From NCBI RefSeq assembly GCF_007713465.1, contig NZ_VMSG01000018.1:62001-126000 (forward strand): a stretch of DNA of 64,000 nucleotides, given 5' to 3'. Position 1 is the first letter of the stretch, and every line of letters begins with the position of its first letter. The notes beneath the pieces are model-generated. The model made no database searches and was not told where the DNA came from. It saw only the letters and a program-made list of their open reading frames with translations. This DNA is from Pseudomonas sp. H3(2019). GTDB lineage: Bacteria; Pseudomonadota; Gammaproteobacteria; Pseudomonadales; Pseudomonadaceae. Below are positions 1 to 8,754 of this stretch, in pieces. Made by a program: the position numbers and the translations under genes.

Positions 1-262
1 ACTCACTCAGACCGCGACCCAACAAGCTGACCGCACACTGCAAGTCGCTCACGCTCAAGCCAGCGAACGCCTGGCCAAAGCGTCGGCTGACACCGCCACG
101 GTGCTCAGCCTGGCACAGGCGCAGCAGAAGGGCAGCGACCCGGAAATGCTCCTGCGGATCTATCGCGAGCGTATGCCGAAAATTCTCGGTCAGGCCGGCT
201 CGGTTACGACGGTCAACCCTAAAGACGATTCCCGCCTGATCATTCAGGGAGCCGAACAATGA
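1..262 (+). CDS. C-terminal end of an SPFH/HflK-like membrane protein (partial)
   Basis: The reading frame is open from base 2 and ends at TGA 260-262, giving about 86 residues; the 5' part lies outside the window. The tail is Ala/Gln-rich and helical (AQASERLAKASADTATVLSLAQAQ), followed by LLRIYRERMPKILGQAG and a short polar end. That layout resembles the C-terminal coiled coil and tail of SPFH (HflK/prohibitin-like) proteins, which form membrane-associated assemblies and can modulate FtsH-type proteases. The stop overlaps the start of the following metal ATPase (ATGA), so the two genes are almost certainly co-transcribed and translationally coupled. The family call rests only on the tail composition and on the recollection that Pseudomonas genomes carry HflK-like genes beside this ATPase, so it is tentative; that a real gene ends here is much surer. 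Confidence 0.55.
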   Translation, partial: LTQTATQQADRTLQVAHAQASERLAKASADTATVLSLAQAQQKGSDPEMLLRIYRERMPKILGQAGSVTTVNPKDDSRLIIQGAEQ

Positions 263-2169
263 CAACTCAAACCGCCGCCGCGCCAAGCATGTTGAGTACG
301 GCTGAACAACGCAGCGCTGCACGCCAGTTGACCTTGGCAATGCTTGCTTTGGGCCTGCTCGGCCTGGGGTTGGTCTGGCGCTGGTTGTCTCCGGAGCAAA
401 CCGGTGTCAGCCAGTTATTGCTTGGGTTGGCTTCGTTGCTGGTAGCCGTTCCGGTCATGCGTTCGGCCTGGTACAGCCTGCGTTATCCGAGCCTGCACGG
501 GATCACCGATCAACTGATTGCTCTGGCGATGATGGGCGCCTGGGCGACGGGCGATCTGCTGACCGCGGCCTTGTTGCCGATCATCATGATCTTCGGCCAC
601 GTGCTGGAAGAGCGCAGCGTGATTGGCTCTCAGGAAGCGATTCACGCGTTGGGCCGTTTGACGCGCAGTCACGCACGCAAGGTTCAGGCCGATGGCTCGA
701 TTATCGAAATCGACAACGCTGCGTTGAAGGCCGGAGACATAGTGGAAGTGCGCGCAGGCGATCGAGTGCCGGCCGATGGGCTGGTGCTATCCGGTCAAGC
801 GAGTCTGGACACTGCGCCGATTACCGGTGAGTCGGTGCCACTTGAAGCCACCGTCGGCATGCAAGTGTTCGGCGGGGCGATCAACCTCGATGGTTTGCTG
901 CGGTTGGAAGTGACCCGCACCGGCAACGAATCGACCCTCGGCAAAGTCATTGCACTGATGCAAAGTGCCGAGCGCTCCAAGCCACCGATCACCCGTTTGC
1001 TGGAACGCTATGCCGGCAGCTACATGGTGCTGGTGTTGCTGTTGGCCGCAGTGACCTGGTTCGTCACCAATGATGCGCAAGCGATGCTCGCGGTACTGGT
1101 TGCCGCGTGCCCCTGTGCATTGGTGCTGTCGGCCCCGGCCACGGCGATTGCCGGGATCGCGGTGGCGGCGCGCCACGGCATTCTGATTCGCAGCTCGGCG
1201 TTCCTCGAAGAGTTGGCGGACCTGACGTCGTTGGTGGTCGACAAGACCGGCACCCTGACGTTCGGCACGTTGCGTTTGCAGTCGATCGACAGCCCGGTCG
1301 AGGACCGCAGCACGTTGCTGAAACTGGCCGCCAGCCTCGGCTCGGCCAGCAGCCACCCGGTCAGTCGGGCGTTGGCCGGGCTGGTGACTCAGGAGCATTT
1401 CCTGCTGCTGTCGGACATTCGTGAGCGTCAGGGCCTGGGTGTGGTGGCGATGACCGAGCAGGGCGAAGCTGCACTCGGTCGACCCGAGCTGTTTGCGCAG
1501 TTGGGCATCGCCACCTCGACGGTGCCGGAGCATGATGGGCCGATTGCCGGACTGGCGTTGGATGGACGTTTCCTCGCGTGGTTGTTGCTGGCTGACAGCG
1601 TCAAACCGGAAGCGCGTTTTGCCATGAGAGAACTGCGTGAACTGGGCCTTGGCCGGCAGTTGTTGTTGACCGGTGATCGACAAAGCGTCGCCCACAGCCT
1701 GGCCCATGAAGTCGGCATCAGCGATGTCGAGGCGCAAGCCTTGCCGGAAGACAAGCTCAACCGCGTCCTGACTGAAATCGACAATGGTTTCCGGCCGATG
1801 GTGGTCGGCGACGGCATCAACGATTCATTGGCGCTCAAGGCTGGCGTGGTCGGAGTGGCCATGGGCGCGGGCGGCGCAGACATCGCCTTGGCCTCGGCCG
1901 ACATCGTGTTGATCGGCAGCGATCTGCGTCGACTCGGTACCTGCGTGCGCTTGAGCCGCCAGTGCCGGCAGACCTTGCAGGTCAATGTGATCATCGGTCT
2001 GGGCTGGACGCTGGCGATCGTCGCGTTCGCCGCGTTTGGCTGGCTGGGAGCGGCAGGGGCGATGATTGCTGCGGTCCTGCATAACCTGAGCACGTTGCTG
2101 GTGTTGGGCAATGCCGGGCGTTTGTTACGGTTCCAGGAGCCGCTGCTGAAGCTGAAAGAAGAGAGTTGA
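259..2169 (+). CDS. P1B-type heavy-metal-translocating P-type ATPase
   Basis: This 636-residue inner-membrane ATPase would move a soft or transition metal ion at the cost of ATP. All core motifs are visible: the actuator TGES near residue 189, the metal-site CPC in a membrane helix (AACPCALVLSAP, about 283), the phosphorylation motif DKTGT near 327, the P1B-specific His-Pro (SSHPVSRAL, about 364) and the hinge GDGIND near 516. No N-terminal HMA/CxxC metal-binding domain is present; the chain begins with a short Thr/Ala leader and goes straight into membrane helices. The last helix reads HNLSTLLVLGNAGRLL; many Zn/Cd pumps have an Asp or Glu two residues after the His, and it is missing here, so the metal cannot be named. 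The start overlaps the SPFH-like stop by 4 nt, implying an operon. Function as a metal pump is confident; substrate and direction are not known. Confidence 0.93.
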   Translation: MTTQTAAAPSMLSTAEQRSAARQLTLAMLALGLLGLGLVWRWLSPEQTGVSQLLLGLASLLVAVPVMRSAWYSLRYPSLHGITDQLIALAMMGAWATGDLLTAALLPIIMIFGHVLEERSVIGSQEAIHALGRLTRSHARKVQADGSIIEIDNAALKAGDIVEVRAGDRVPADGLVLSGQASLDTAPITGESVPLEATVGMQVFGGAINLDGLLRLEVTRTGNESTLGKVIALMQSAERSKPPITRLLERYAGSYMVLVLLLAAVTWFVTNDAQAMLAVLVAACPCALVLSAPATAIAGIAVAARHGILIRSSAFLEELADLTSLVVDKTGTLTFGTLRLQSIDSPVEDRSTLLKLAASLGSASSHPVSRALAGLVTQEHFLLLSDIRERQGLGVVAMTEQGEAALGRPELFAQLGIATSTVPEHDGPIAGLALDGRFLAWLLLADSVKPEARFAMRELRELGLGRQLLLTGDRQSVAHSLAHEVGISDVEAQALPEDKLNRVLTEIDNGFRPMVVGDGINDSLALKAGVVGVAMGAGGADIALASADIVLIGSDLRRLGTCVRLSRQCRQTLQVNVIIGLGWTLAIVAFAAFGWLGAAGAMIAAVLHNLSTLLVLGNAGRLLRFQEPLLKLKEES

Positions 2170-2316
2170 GCGCCTGGTCAATGAGGGCTGGAGCTTTGCC
2201 GAACTGTGCGCACAATTGACAGTCAACTGTGAATAGGGCGCACCTCTTCAGGCCGTCACGTGGCTGAAACAGTGGGTTTTCGACAGTTTGTTGCCCCGTC
2301 GTGACTCATAGGAAAA

Positions 2317-2335
2317 GGCTATTAAATCGATAGCC
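2317..2335. promoter_or_regulatory. Inverted repeat and possible RpoS-type -10 upstream of cfa
   Basis: GGCTAT and ATAGCC flank TAAATCG, a perfect 6-bp inverted repeat with a 7-bp spacer. The left arm overlaps CTATTAAAT (2319-2327), which resembles the extended -10 (CTAtacT) of stationary-phase sigma promoters. Pseudomonas cfa genes are known to be RpoS-dependent, so a promoter here, about 60-75 bp before the start codon, is plausible. No good -35 box is seen. The repeat could also be a regulator site. Confidence 0.35.
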
Positions 2336-2395
2336 AGCTAATTTTCCACAATGGTCTACCCTCAAATCAGACGTCTGAAACAAGGGGGACTATTC

Positions 2396-3583
2396 ATGCT
2401 CGCGCAATTACCACCGGCCTTACAGAATCTGCAATTACCGCTTCGTTTGCGACTCTGGGATGGCCATGAAATTAATCTGGGCCCTGCGCCCAGCGTCACG
2501 ATTGTGGTCAAGGACCCACAATTAGTGTCTCAATTCACTCGCCCAAGCCTCGACCTGTTGGGCGCCGCTTTCGTTGAGGGCAAGCTCGAACTCGAAGGCT
2601 CGATCAGCGATGTGATCCGGGTGTGTGATGAGTGGAGCCAGGCATTGCTGGATGACGCTGACGACAATCAACTGGTGCGCTCAGTCCATGACAAAGCCAC
2701 TGACGCGGCGGCGATCTCCTATCACTACGACCTCTCGAATGCGTTCTATCAGCTCTGGCTCGACAGTGACATGGCGTATTCCTGCGCTTACTTCGAAACC
2801 GGCAGCGAAACCCTGGAACAGGCCCAACAAGCAAAATTCCGCCACCTGTGTCGCAAACTACGGCTACAACCCGGCGAGTACCTGCTGGATGTCGGCTGCG
2901 GCTGGGGAGGGCTGGCGCGTTATGCGGCGCGGGAGTTCGGGGTGAAAGTATTTGGCATCACCCTGAGCAAGGAGCAGTTGGCATTGGCCCGGGAGCGAGT
3001 GATCGCTGAAGGTTTGCAGGATCAGGTTGAGCTACAACTGCTTGATTACCGCGATCTACCTCAGGATGGGCGGTTCGATAAGATCGTGAGTGTCGGCATG
3101 TTCGAACACGTCGGGCACGCCAACCTGGCGGAGTACTGCAAGACATTGTTCGGTGCCGTGCGTGAAGGCGGCCTGGTGATGAACCATGGCATTACCGCCA
3201 AGCACACGGATGGCCGGCCGGTCGGACGTGGCGCTGGCGATTTCATCGAGCGCTATGTATTTCCTAACGGTGAATTACCGCACCTGTCGATGATTTCGGC
3301 CGAGATCAGCGAAGCGGGGCTGGAGATCGTTGACGTCGAAAGTCTGCGTCTGCATTACGCTCGCACGCTGGACCACTGGAGCGAGCGGCTTGAGGATAAC
3401 CTTGAAGCCGCGTCCAAAGAAGTTCCGGAGCAGGCGTTGCGGATCTGGCGATTGTATCTGGCGGGCTGCGCCTATGCGTTCGCGCGGGGCTGGATCAACT
3501 TGCACCAGATCCTCGCGGTCAAGACCCACGCCGACGGCAGCCATGAGCTACCGTGGACGCGTGACGACATCTACAACCCTTAA
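2396..3583 (+). CDS. cfa: Cyclopropane-fatty-acyl-phospholipid synthase
   Basis: The enzyme transfers a methylene group from S-adenosylmethionine to cis double bonds of membrane phospholipid acyl chains, typically on entry into stationary phase or under acid stress. The SAM-binding Rossmann core is clear: LLDVGCGWGGLARYAA near residue 163, then GITLSKEQ, and the family motif VGMFEHVGHANL. The segment ISYHYDLSNAFYQLWLDSDMAYSCAYF is the usual N-terminal signature. I start at ATG 2396 because AAGGGGGA lies 7-8 nt before it; an in-frame ATG at 2351 has no ribosome site. That gives 395 residues, a normal length (E. coli Cfa has 382). The gene is convergent with cardiolipin synthase and the ends overlap by 4 nt. 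Both remodel membrane phospholipids. Confidence 0.95.
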   Translation: MLAQLPPALQNLQLPLRLRLWDGHEINLGPAPSVTIVVKDPQLVSQFTRPSLDLLGAAFVEGKLELEGSISDVIRVCDEWSQALLDDADDNQLVRSVHDKATDAAAISYHYDLSNAFYQLWLDSDMAYSCAYFETGSETLEQAQQAKFRHLCRKLRLQPGEYLLDVGCGWGGLARYAAREFGVKVFGITLSKEQLALARERVIAEGLQDQVELQLLDYRDLPQDGRFDKIVSVGMFEHVGHANLAEYCKTLFGAVREGGLVMNHGITAKHTDGRPVGRGAGDFIERYVFPNGELPHLSMISAEISEAGLEIVDVESLRLHYARTLDHWSERLEDNLEAASKEVPEQALRIWRLYLAGCAYAFARGWINLHQILAVKTHADGSHELPWTRDDIYNP

Positions 3584-5019
3584 AGAATCGGCGAGATAAG
3601 CCGGGCGACCCGCATGCCAAGCTGTTGCAGGCGGTGGGTCTTCCGGCTTTCGCCTTTGGCAATTTCGTGGGCCTGAGCAAAGTCGTCGTTGAGCATGTGT
3701 TCCACCAAACCTGCGAACTCGCTGTCGACGGTCAATAGCATGACTTCGAAGTTGAGCCGGAACGAACGATTGTCCAGATTTGCACTGCCGATGGCCGTGA
3801 TCTCACTGTCGATCAGCACGACCTTCTGATGCAAGAAGCCCGGTTGGTAACGGAACACCCGAACCCCGGCACGTACGGCTTCGAAGGCGTACAGGCTGGA
3901 GGCTGCATAGACGATCCGGTGATCCGGCCGCGATGGCAACAGAAGCCGCACATCGACACCGCGCAGCACGGCCAGGCGTAGTGCAGCAAACACCGCTTCA
4001 TCGGGAATGAAATACGGGCTGGTGATCCACACGCGTTCGGTTGCGGACTGGATGGCTTCCACGAAAAACAGTGAGCAGGTTTCGTGAGGGTCCGCCGGGC
4101 CGCTGGCCAGCAGTTGGCAGAGCACGCCGCCATCGGGGTAGCTCTGTGGCAATATCAGCGGTGGCAGTTTTCGGGAGGCCCAGAACCAGTCTTCCGCGAA
4201 AGACTCCTGCATGCACGCAACCACGGGACCGCTGACGGCAATGTGCGTATCGCGCCAGGGTGCCAGCGGTGGTTTCTGGCCCATGTATTCGTCACCGACG
4301 TTATGTCCGCCGACAAATCCCTGCACACCGTCGACCACGACAATCTTGCGATGGTTACGGAAGTTCACCTGGAACCGATTGAGCCAGCCACTGCGTGTGG
4401 CAAACGCTTCGACCTGCACCCCGGCATCGCGCAAGGGTTGAACATAGCTATGAGGCAGGGAGTGGCTGCCGATCCGATCGTAGAGCAGGTAAATAGCGAC
4501 GCCTTCCGCGGATTTTTCCATCAGCAGGGTTTGCAGGCGTCGGCCGAGTTGGTCGTCATGGATGATGAAAAACTGAATCAACACGGCTTCGCGGGCGGCA
4601 CGGATCGCTTCGAAAATCGCATCAAAGGTTGCCTGGCCGTTGATCAACAGGCGCACCTGATTGTTTGCCAGGCACGGCATCCGCCCCAGCTTCGGCATCG
4701 CCCGCAACGAGGTGTAGGCCTTGGAAGCGCGGGCTGTCAGCGCTTCCTCAATCCACGGACGCCAGTTCAGGTCAGCGATGGCCTTGCGCATTTCTTCGTT
4801 GGCCTGTCGACGAGCCTTGATATACGCGTCGAAGGTGCTGCGACCGAAGACCAGATAAGGTATGAGCGTCAGGTAAGGTATGAACACCAGCGACAAGGCC
4901 CAGGCAATCGAGCCTTGAGCGGTCCTGACGGTCAATACGGCGTGAATGGCGGCGATCGTGCCCAGTGAGTGGATGAGCGCGATCAGATACGCGAAAAGAT
5001 GGGGTCCAAAAAAATCCAT
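3580..5019 (-). CDS. clsA: Cardiolipin synthase (phospholipase D family)
   Basis: It joins two phosphatidylglycerol molecules into cardiolipin plus glycerol at the inner membrane. Two membrane segments at the N-terminus (FFGPHLFAYLIALIHSLG and GSIAWALSLVFIPYLTLIPYLVFG) are followed by two HKD phosphotransferase motifs: NHRKIVVVDG...GGHNVGDEY and HQKVVLIDSE...GSANLDNRSF, each with the expected His, Lys and Asp. The ATG at 5019 begins MDFFGPHL, the usual start of Pseudomonas ClsA, with AGGAG upstream; an earlier TTG at 5046 is less likely. Length from 5019 is 479 residues, normal for bacterial ClsA. It is monocistronic on the minus strand and convergent with cfa. Confidence 0.95.
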   Translation of the reverse strand: MDFFGPHLFAYLIALIHSLGTIAAIHAVLTVRTAQGSIAWALSLVFIPYLTLIPYLVFGRSTFDAYIKARRQANEEMRKAIADLNWRPWIEEALTARASKAYTSLRAMPKLGRMPCLANNQVRLLINGQATFDAIFEAIRAAREAVLIQFFIIHDDQLGRRLQTLLMEKSAEGVAIYLLYDRIGSHSLPHSYVQPLRDAGVQVEAFATRSGWLNRFQVNFRNHRKIVVVDGVQGFVGGHNVGDEYMGQKPPLAPWRDTHIAVSGPVVACMQESFAEDWFWASRKLPPLILPQSYPDGGVLCQLLASGPADPHETCSLFFVEAIQSATERVWITSPYFIPDEAVFAALRLAVLRGVDVRLLLPSRPDHRIVYAASSLYAFEAVRAGVRVFRYQPGFLHQKVVLIDSEITAIGSANLDNRSFRLNFEVMLLTVDSEFAGLVEHMLNDDFAQAHEIAKGESRKTHRLQQLGMRVARLISPIL

Positions 5020-5150
5020 GGGGCAACCGTGCTCCTGACAATTCAATGCTTAACAGACCATGTTCCACGGCGAATGTCGCTATTTAATTAGACATGCAAC
5101 CGAAGTAGATTGGCGACGTCTAACGGCCACTATTGTCTAGGAGTTACTCG

Positions 5151-5672
5151 ATGAACGTACGTCTGCTGGGTTTGGCCATGGCTGTTGGCTTGTCACTTCC
5201 TGTGGTCGCTCAGGCGCAGATGCTGCAACCGGGTTTGTGGGAATTGACCTCAAGCAACATGAAGGTCGATGACCAGAACCTGCCGGATCTGCAGTTGATC
5301 CTCAGCCAGTTGGGCAGCCAGATGACGCCGGCACAAAAGGCCGCGCTGGAGAAACAAGGCATCACCATGGGCGGTAAAGGGATTCGTGTATGCCTGACCC
5401 AGGCACAGGTTCAATCCGATACCATTCCGCTACAGGACCCACAATCGGGTTGTACGCAGCAAGTCACCGACCGCAGCGGTAACCAGTGGAAGTTCCGCTT
5501 CAGCTGCCCGAAAGCTCAGGGTGCCGGTGTTGCTACGTTCCTTAGCGACCGTGAGTTCAACACCACGGTCAACGGCACGTTCAATGCCACCGGCATTCAG
5601 CAAAAGGGCAGCATGGATACTCGTGCCGTATGGTTGGGGCAGGATTGCGGGACGGTCAAACCTCGCGCCTGA
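5151..5672 (+). CDS. Exported DUF3617 family protein
   Basis: A 173-residue protein of unknown function. The first about 24 residues form a signal peptide (MNVRLLGLAMAVGLSLPVVAQAQ), so it is probably periplasmic. The mature start MLQPGLWELTSSNMKVDD and the three later cysteines (RVCLTQAQV, QSGCTQQV, RFSCPKAQG) fit DUF3617, a family of small secreted proteins whose members begin with a PGLWE-like motif. ATG 5151 is preceded by AGGAG at 5139-5143; an in-frame TTG at 5133 overlaps that site and is rejected. It appears to be a single-gene unit ended by a strong hairpin. Role not known. Confidence 0.85.
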   Translation: MNVRLLGLAMAVGLSLPVVAQAQMLQPGLWELTSSNMKVDDQNLPDLQLILSQLGSQMTPAQKAALEKQGITMGGKGIRVCLTQAQVQSDTIPLQDPQSGCTQQVTDRSGNQWKFRFSCPKAQGAGVATFLSDREFNTTVNGTFNATGIQQKGSMDTRAVWLGQDCGTVKPRA

Positions 5673-5675
5673 TCT

Positions 5676-5711
5676 CTATTGCTGGCAAGGCCCAGACCTT
5701 GCCAGCAATAG
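5676..5711. terminator. 15-bp perfect hairpin after the DUF3617 gene
   Basis: CTATTGCTGGCAAGG at 5676-5690 is exactly complementary to 5697-5711, with a 6-nt loop. It sits 3 nt after the DUF3617 stop codon and 56 nt beyond the end of the leftward carbonic-anhydrase gene. There is no long T-run, but the stem is strong enough to stop transcription or protect 3' ends from both directions. Confidence 0.7.
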
Positions 5712-5766
5712 CTTCCGCTTCAATCCTGCTTCAACACTCATCCGCCCCAGATCCCGAGGCTCATGC

Positions 5767-6327
5767 TCAAAACTCGTTCTGCAGCGCTTTGTAGCCGCGC
5801 ACCAGATCGACGTTGGTACGCGCCACGTCCTCGGAAAACTCCAAGGCGCTGACACTGACCGGCGGGAACTGGCACAAGTCGGTTTTGGGACCGATGCGGG
5901 TGGTGGACGGCACGTAGAAGTCGGCCGGCAAGTCTCGTCCGTCGACCACCGAGTTGTGCCGCACGACACAACCGTCGCCGACTGCACAGTTGAACAGCAC
6001 GCTGTTGAAACCGATGAACACCCGGTTACCGACCGTGCATGGGCCATGGACGATGGAGCGGTGAGCGATGGAGCTGAACTCGCCGATGGTCACCGCTGCA
6101 CCGGATTTGGAGTGGATAACCACGCCGTCCTGAATATTCGAGTTGGCGCCGATGGTGATCGGCTCCATCTCGCCCGATTCGTCGACTTCGTCGGCGCGAA
6201 TCACCGCGTAGGGACCGACGAAAACATTCTCGCCAATCACTACCTTGCCGCAGATGATCGCGGTTTTATCGACGTAGGCGGACTCGGCAATCCGCGGCAA
6301 ATCGCCGGACGGGTTCTTGCGGATCAT
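5767..6327 (-). CDS. Gamma-class carbonic anhydrase-like hexapeptide protein
   Basis: A 186-residue left-handed beta-helix protein that probably interconverts CO2 and bicarbonate. Hexapeptide repeats run from about residue 20 to 140. The three metal-ligand histidines typical of gamma carbonic anhydrases are seen at about 72 (VVIHSKSG), 89 (SSIAHRS) and 94 (IVHGP). It is the last gene of the leftward zinc-limitation operon, and its start overlaps the stop of the binding-protein gene by 4 nt. In Pseudomonas a gamma carbonic anhydrase of this type lies in the Zur regulon and is thought to replace a zinc enzyme, perhaps using iron or scarce zinc; that replacement role is inference. Activity is not proven by sequence, since some family members are inactive. 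Confidence 0.88.
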   Translation of the reverse strand: MIRKNPSGDLPRIAESAYVDKTAIICGKVVIGENVFVGPYAVIRADEVDESGEMEPITIGANSNIQDGVVIHSKSGAAVTIGEFSSIAHRSIVHGPCTVGNRVFIGFNSVLFNCAVGDGCVVRHNSVVDGRDLPADFYVPSTTRIGPKTDLCQFPPVSVSALEFSEDVARTNVDLVRGYKALQNEF

Positions 6328-7208
6328 GGCTTGCTCAGGGCGTCGTAAAGCGTATTGAGGTTGTATTCGAACAGCCCGGCAAAGGTGCTGGCCGGACCTT
6401 CGGCGGCGAGTGCGTCCGAGTACAGGGTGCCGCCAATTTGCGCGCCGCTTTCATCGGCGATTTGCTTGAGCAGACGGGCGTCCTTGATATTTTCCATGAA
6501 CACCGCTTTGACCTTGGCCTGACGGATCTGGGTGATCAATGCAGCAACTTCAGCGGCGGACGGTTCGCGCTCGGTGGACAAGCCTTGAGGCGCCATGAAG
6601 TCAATGCCATACGCCTGACCCAGATACCCGAACGCGTCATGAGACGTAACGATCTTGCGGTTGCCTGGAGGCAATGCGCCGAGCTTGGCTTTGGCTTCGG
6701 TTAGCAGACGGTAGATCTGTTTCAGGTAGGTCTGGCTGTTGTGTTCGTAGTCGGCTTTGTTTGCCGGGTCTGCGGCGATCAACGCCTTGGTGATGTTGTT
6801 CACATAGAGTTCGGTGTTCGCCAGATTGTGCCAGGCGTGCGGATCGGGGATGGTCTCGCCGTCCTCTTCCATTGTCCTGGGGATCACTCCGCGGCTGGCA
6901 GTGATCACCGGGGTTTTGGTTGCGGTGCTGGCCACCATGCGGTCCAGCCATGGCTCGAAGCCGAGGCCGTTTTTGAAGATCAGTTTGGCCTTGAGCAGGG
7001 CCTTGGCGTCATTCGGAGTGGGTTCGTAGGTGTGAGCGTCAGCATCCGGGCCGACCATGTTAGTGATCTGGATGTGCTCGCCACCGACCTGATGAACCAT
7101 GTCGGCAAGGATGCTGAAGCTGGTGACCACCGGGAGCTTTTCGGCTGCCGATGCCGTTGAAAGCGACATCGACAACCACACACTGAACAGCACGAGTAGA
7201 GCGCGCAT
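6324..7208 (-). CDS. znuA: Metal ABC transporter periplasmic binding protein (ZnuA/TroA family)
   Basis: Captures zinc (or manganese) in the periplasm and delivers it to the adjacent permease. Residues 1-22 form a signal peptide (MRALLVLFSVWLSMSLSTASA). The cluster-9 ligands are seen as His in DAHTYEPTP, His in DPHAWHN, His in TSHDAFGYL and Asp in LYSDAL. The His-rich loop found in many ZnuA proteins is absent; that position is the acidic EEDGETIPDPH, so this resembles the second, low-abundance-zinc type rather than classical ZnuA. I start at ATG 7208 (GAGGTG upstream); the frame stays open to 7367 but the signal peptide fixes the start. 294 residues. It lies between the permease and the gamma carbonic anhydrase. 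Zinc as substrate is inferred from the Zur-type palindrome controlling the operon. Confidence 0.88.
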   Translation of the reverse strand: MRALLVLFSVWLSMSLSTASAAEKLPVVTSFSILADMVHQVGGEHIQITNMVGPDADAHTYEPTPNDAKALLKAKLIFKNGLGFEPWLDRMVASTATKTPVITASRGVIPRTMEEDGETIPDPHAWHNLANTELYVNNITKALIAADPANKADYEHNSQTYLKQIYRLLTEAKAKLGALPPGNRKIVTSHDAFGYLGQAYGIDFMAPQGLSTEREPSAAEVAALITQIRQAKVKAVFMENIKDARLLKQIADESGAQIGGTLYSDALAAEGPASTFAGLFEYNLNTLYDALSKP

Positions 7209-7219
7209 CGGGAAACACC

Positions 7220-8086
7220 TCATTGGGATGTGAGCAAAGGCGGGCGGCGCAGCAAACCGTGCACCGGACCGAATACCACGGACAGCAGGTACAACGCGCC
7301 GGCCACCAGCACGATGGCCGGGCCACTGGGTAGCGAGTAGTAGAACGACAGCAACAGACCGAGCCATACCGAGAGACAGCCGAGCAGCCCGGCGATGACC
7401 ATCAGCATCGGCAAGTGGCGGCTCCAGAAGCGTGAAGCGGCGGCCGGTAACATCATCAATCCGACCACCATCAGCGCACCGATGGCCTGGAAACCGATCA
7501 CCAGATTCAGCACCACCAGGGTCAAAAACACGCCATGGGCCAACGGGCCGAGACGGCTGACGGTTTGCAGAAACAGCGGGTCGAGGGTGTCCAGTAGCAG
7601 TGGCCGATAGATCAACGCCATGGCGATCAGGCTGATCCCCGAGACCCAGAGCATGCCGGTTAATGTCGGGCCGTCGACGGCCAATGCCGAGCCGAACAAC
7701 AGGTGGAGCAAGTCGAGGCGTTTGCCGGCGATCCCCAGAATCAGCACGCCACTGGCCAGCGAGATGGGGTAGATCGCTGCCAGGCTAGCGTCCTCCCGAA
7801 GGCCAGTGCGGCGGGTGATCCATGCCGCCAATCCGGCCATGCTCAGCCCCGCACCGAGGCCACCGATGGTCAGTGCTGGCAAGCTCAAACCGGCGAACCA
7901 AAACCCTAACGCGGCACCGGGCAAGATGCCGTGAGCCACGGCATCGCCGATCAGGCTCATGCGCCGCAGGATCAGAAACACCCCAAGCGGTGCAGTGCTG
8001 CAAGCCAATACCAGACCGCCAATCAGTGCTCGGCGCATGAATACGAATTCGTGGAACGGTTGCCAAAGTTGCGCGGCGGCGAGCAT
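7220..8086 (-). CDS. znuB: Metal ABC transporter permease (ZnuB family)
   Basis: Inner-membrane channel subunit of the zinc/manganese ABC importer (ABC-3 family). The 288 residues contain about eight to nine hydrophobic helices and the characteristic start FVFMRRALIGGLVLACSTAPLGVFLILRRMSLIGDAVAHGILPG. The start ATG overlaps the stop of the ATPase gene by one base (TAATG), so the two are translationally coupled. It lies between the ATPase and the binding protein in the leftward operon that begins at folE2. Confidence 0.92.
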   Translation of the reverse strand: MLAAAQLWQPFHEFVFMRRALIGGLVLACSTAPLGVFLILRRMSLIGDAVAHGILPGAALGFWFAGLSLPALTIGGLGAGLSMAGLAAWITRRTGLREDASLAAIYPISLASGVLILGIAGKRLDLLHLLFGSALAVDGPTLTGMLWVSGISLIAMALIYRPLLLDTLDPLFLQTVSRLGPLAHGVFLTLVVLNLVIGFQAIGALMVVGLMMLPAAASRFWSRHLPMLMVIAGLLGCLSVWLGLLLSFYYSLPSGPAIVLVAGALYLLSVVFGPVHGLLRRPPLLTSQ

Positions 8087-8754
8087 TACGCCACCTGCGT
8101 GTGTGGTTGCTGGAGAATCAGTTCACGGCTCGGCGCCAGGACGCAGCCCGTGTTTTTGATCAGCAATGTTTGAGGAATGTGTTGGCGAACCGCAGCCAGG
8201 TCATGACAAACCACAACCAGGGTCCGGCCTTCGTTGTGCCAGGTGTGGATATGTTTCCACAGCAGTGCCTGGCCGAGTTCATCCAGCGCCGCGTGAGGTT
8301 CGTCGAGCAGCAACAGTGGCGCTTCGGCGAGGCTCAAACGGGCGAGCAGGGCGCGTTGCAATTCGCCGCCCGACAGCGCCATCAATGGGCGTTGTTCCAA
8401 ACCGTTCAGGCACCAGTCATTCAGCACGCTGTCGAGGCGTTGGCGGCGAACGTCCGGCGTTTGTTTGCTGCCCCAGAATCCGGCGCTCACCAATTCTTGC
8501 AAACTGATTGGGAACTGTCGGTCGAGGTACTGTTGCTGTGGCAAAAAGGACAAGCCACCCCGTGGCGAAACGTCGAGAGCAACTTTGCCAGCTAACGGTT
8601 TTTGCAGGCCGGCGATGACTTTCAGCAAGCTGCTTTTACCCGAGCCATTGGCGCCGATTACTGCGGTCAGGCTACCGCCGGGTAAATCAAAATCGAGGGC
8701 GGGAGTGAGTGGTTGGCCGGGTGCACCCCAGCGTAATCCTTGGCAACGAATCAT
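8086..8754 (-). CDS. znuC: Metal ABC transporter ATP-binding protein (ZnuC family)
   Basis: ATPase that powers the zinc/manganese importer. In 222 residues it shows Walker A (GANGSGKSSL, about 34-43), the signature LSGGELQRALLARL, Walker B LLLLDEP with the catalytic Glu, and the switch His (VVVCHD). This order and length match ZnuC/AdcC-type subunits, without the long His-rich C-terminal tail seen in some. The start overlaps the folE2 stop by 4 nt, so the importer is co-transcribed with folE2 from the palindrome at 9679-9693. Confidence 0.92.
   Translation of the reverse strand: MIRCQGLRWGAPGQPLTPALDFDLPGGSLTAVIGANGSGKSSLLKVIAGLQKPLAGKVALDVSPRGGLSFLPQQQYLDRQFPISLQELVSAGFWGSKQTPDVRRQRLDSVLNDWCLNGLEQRPLMALSGGELQRALLARLSLAEAPLLLLDEPHAALDELGQALLWKHIHTWHNEGRTLVVVCHDLAAVRQHIPQTLLIKNTGCVLAPSRELILQQPHTQVA

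Noticed and set aside
7208..7367. A longer N-terminus of the metal-binding protein
   Set aside because: The extra 53 codons overlap the permease gene and would put the signal peptide in the middle; GAGGTG before ATG 7208 fits the shorter start.
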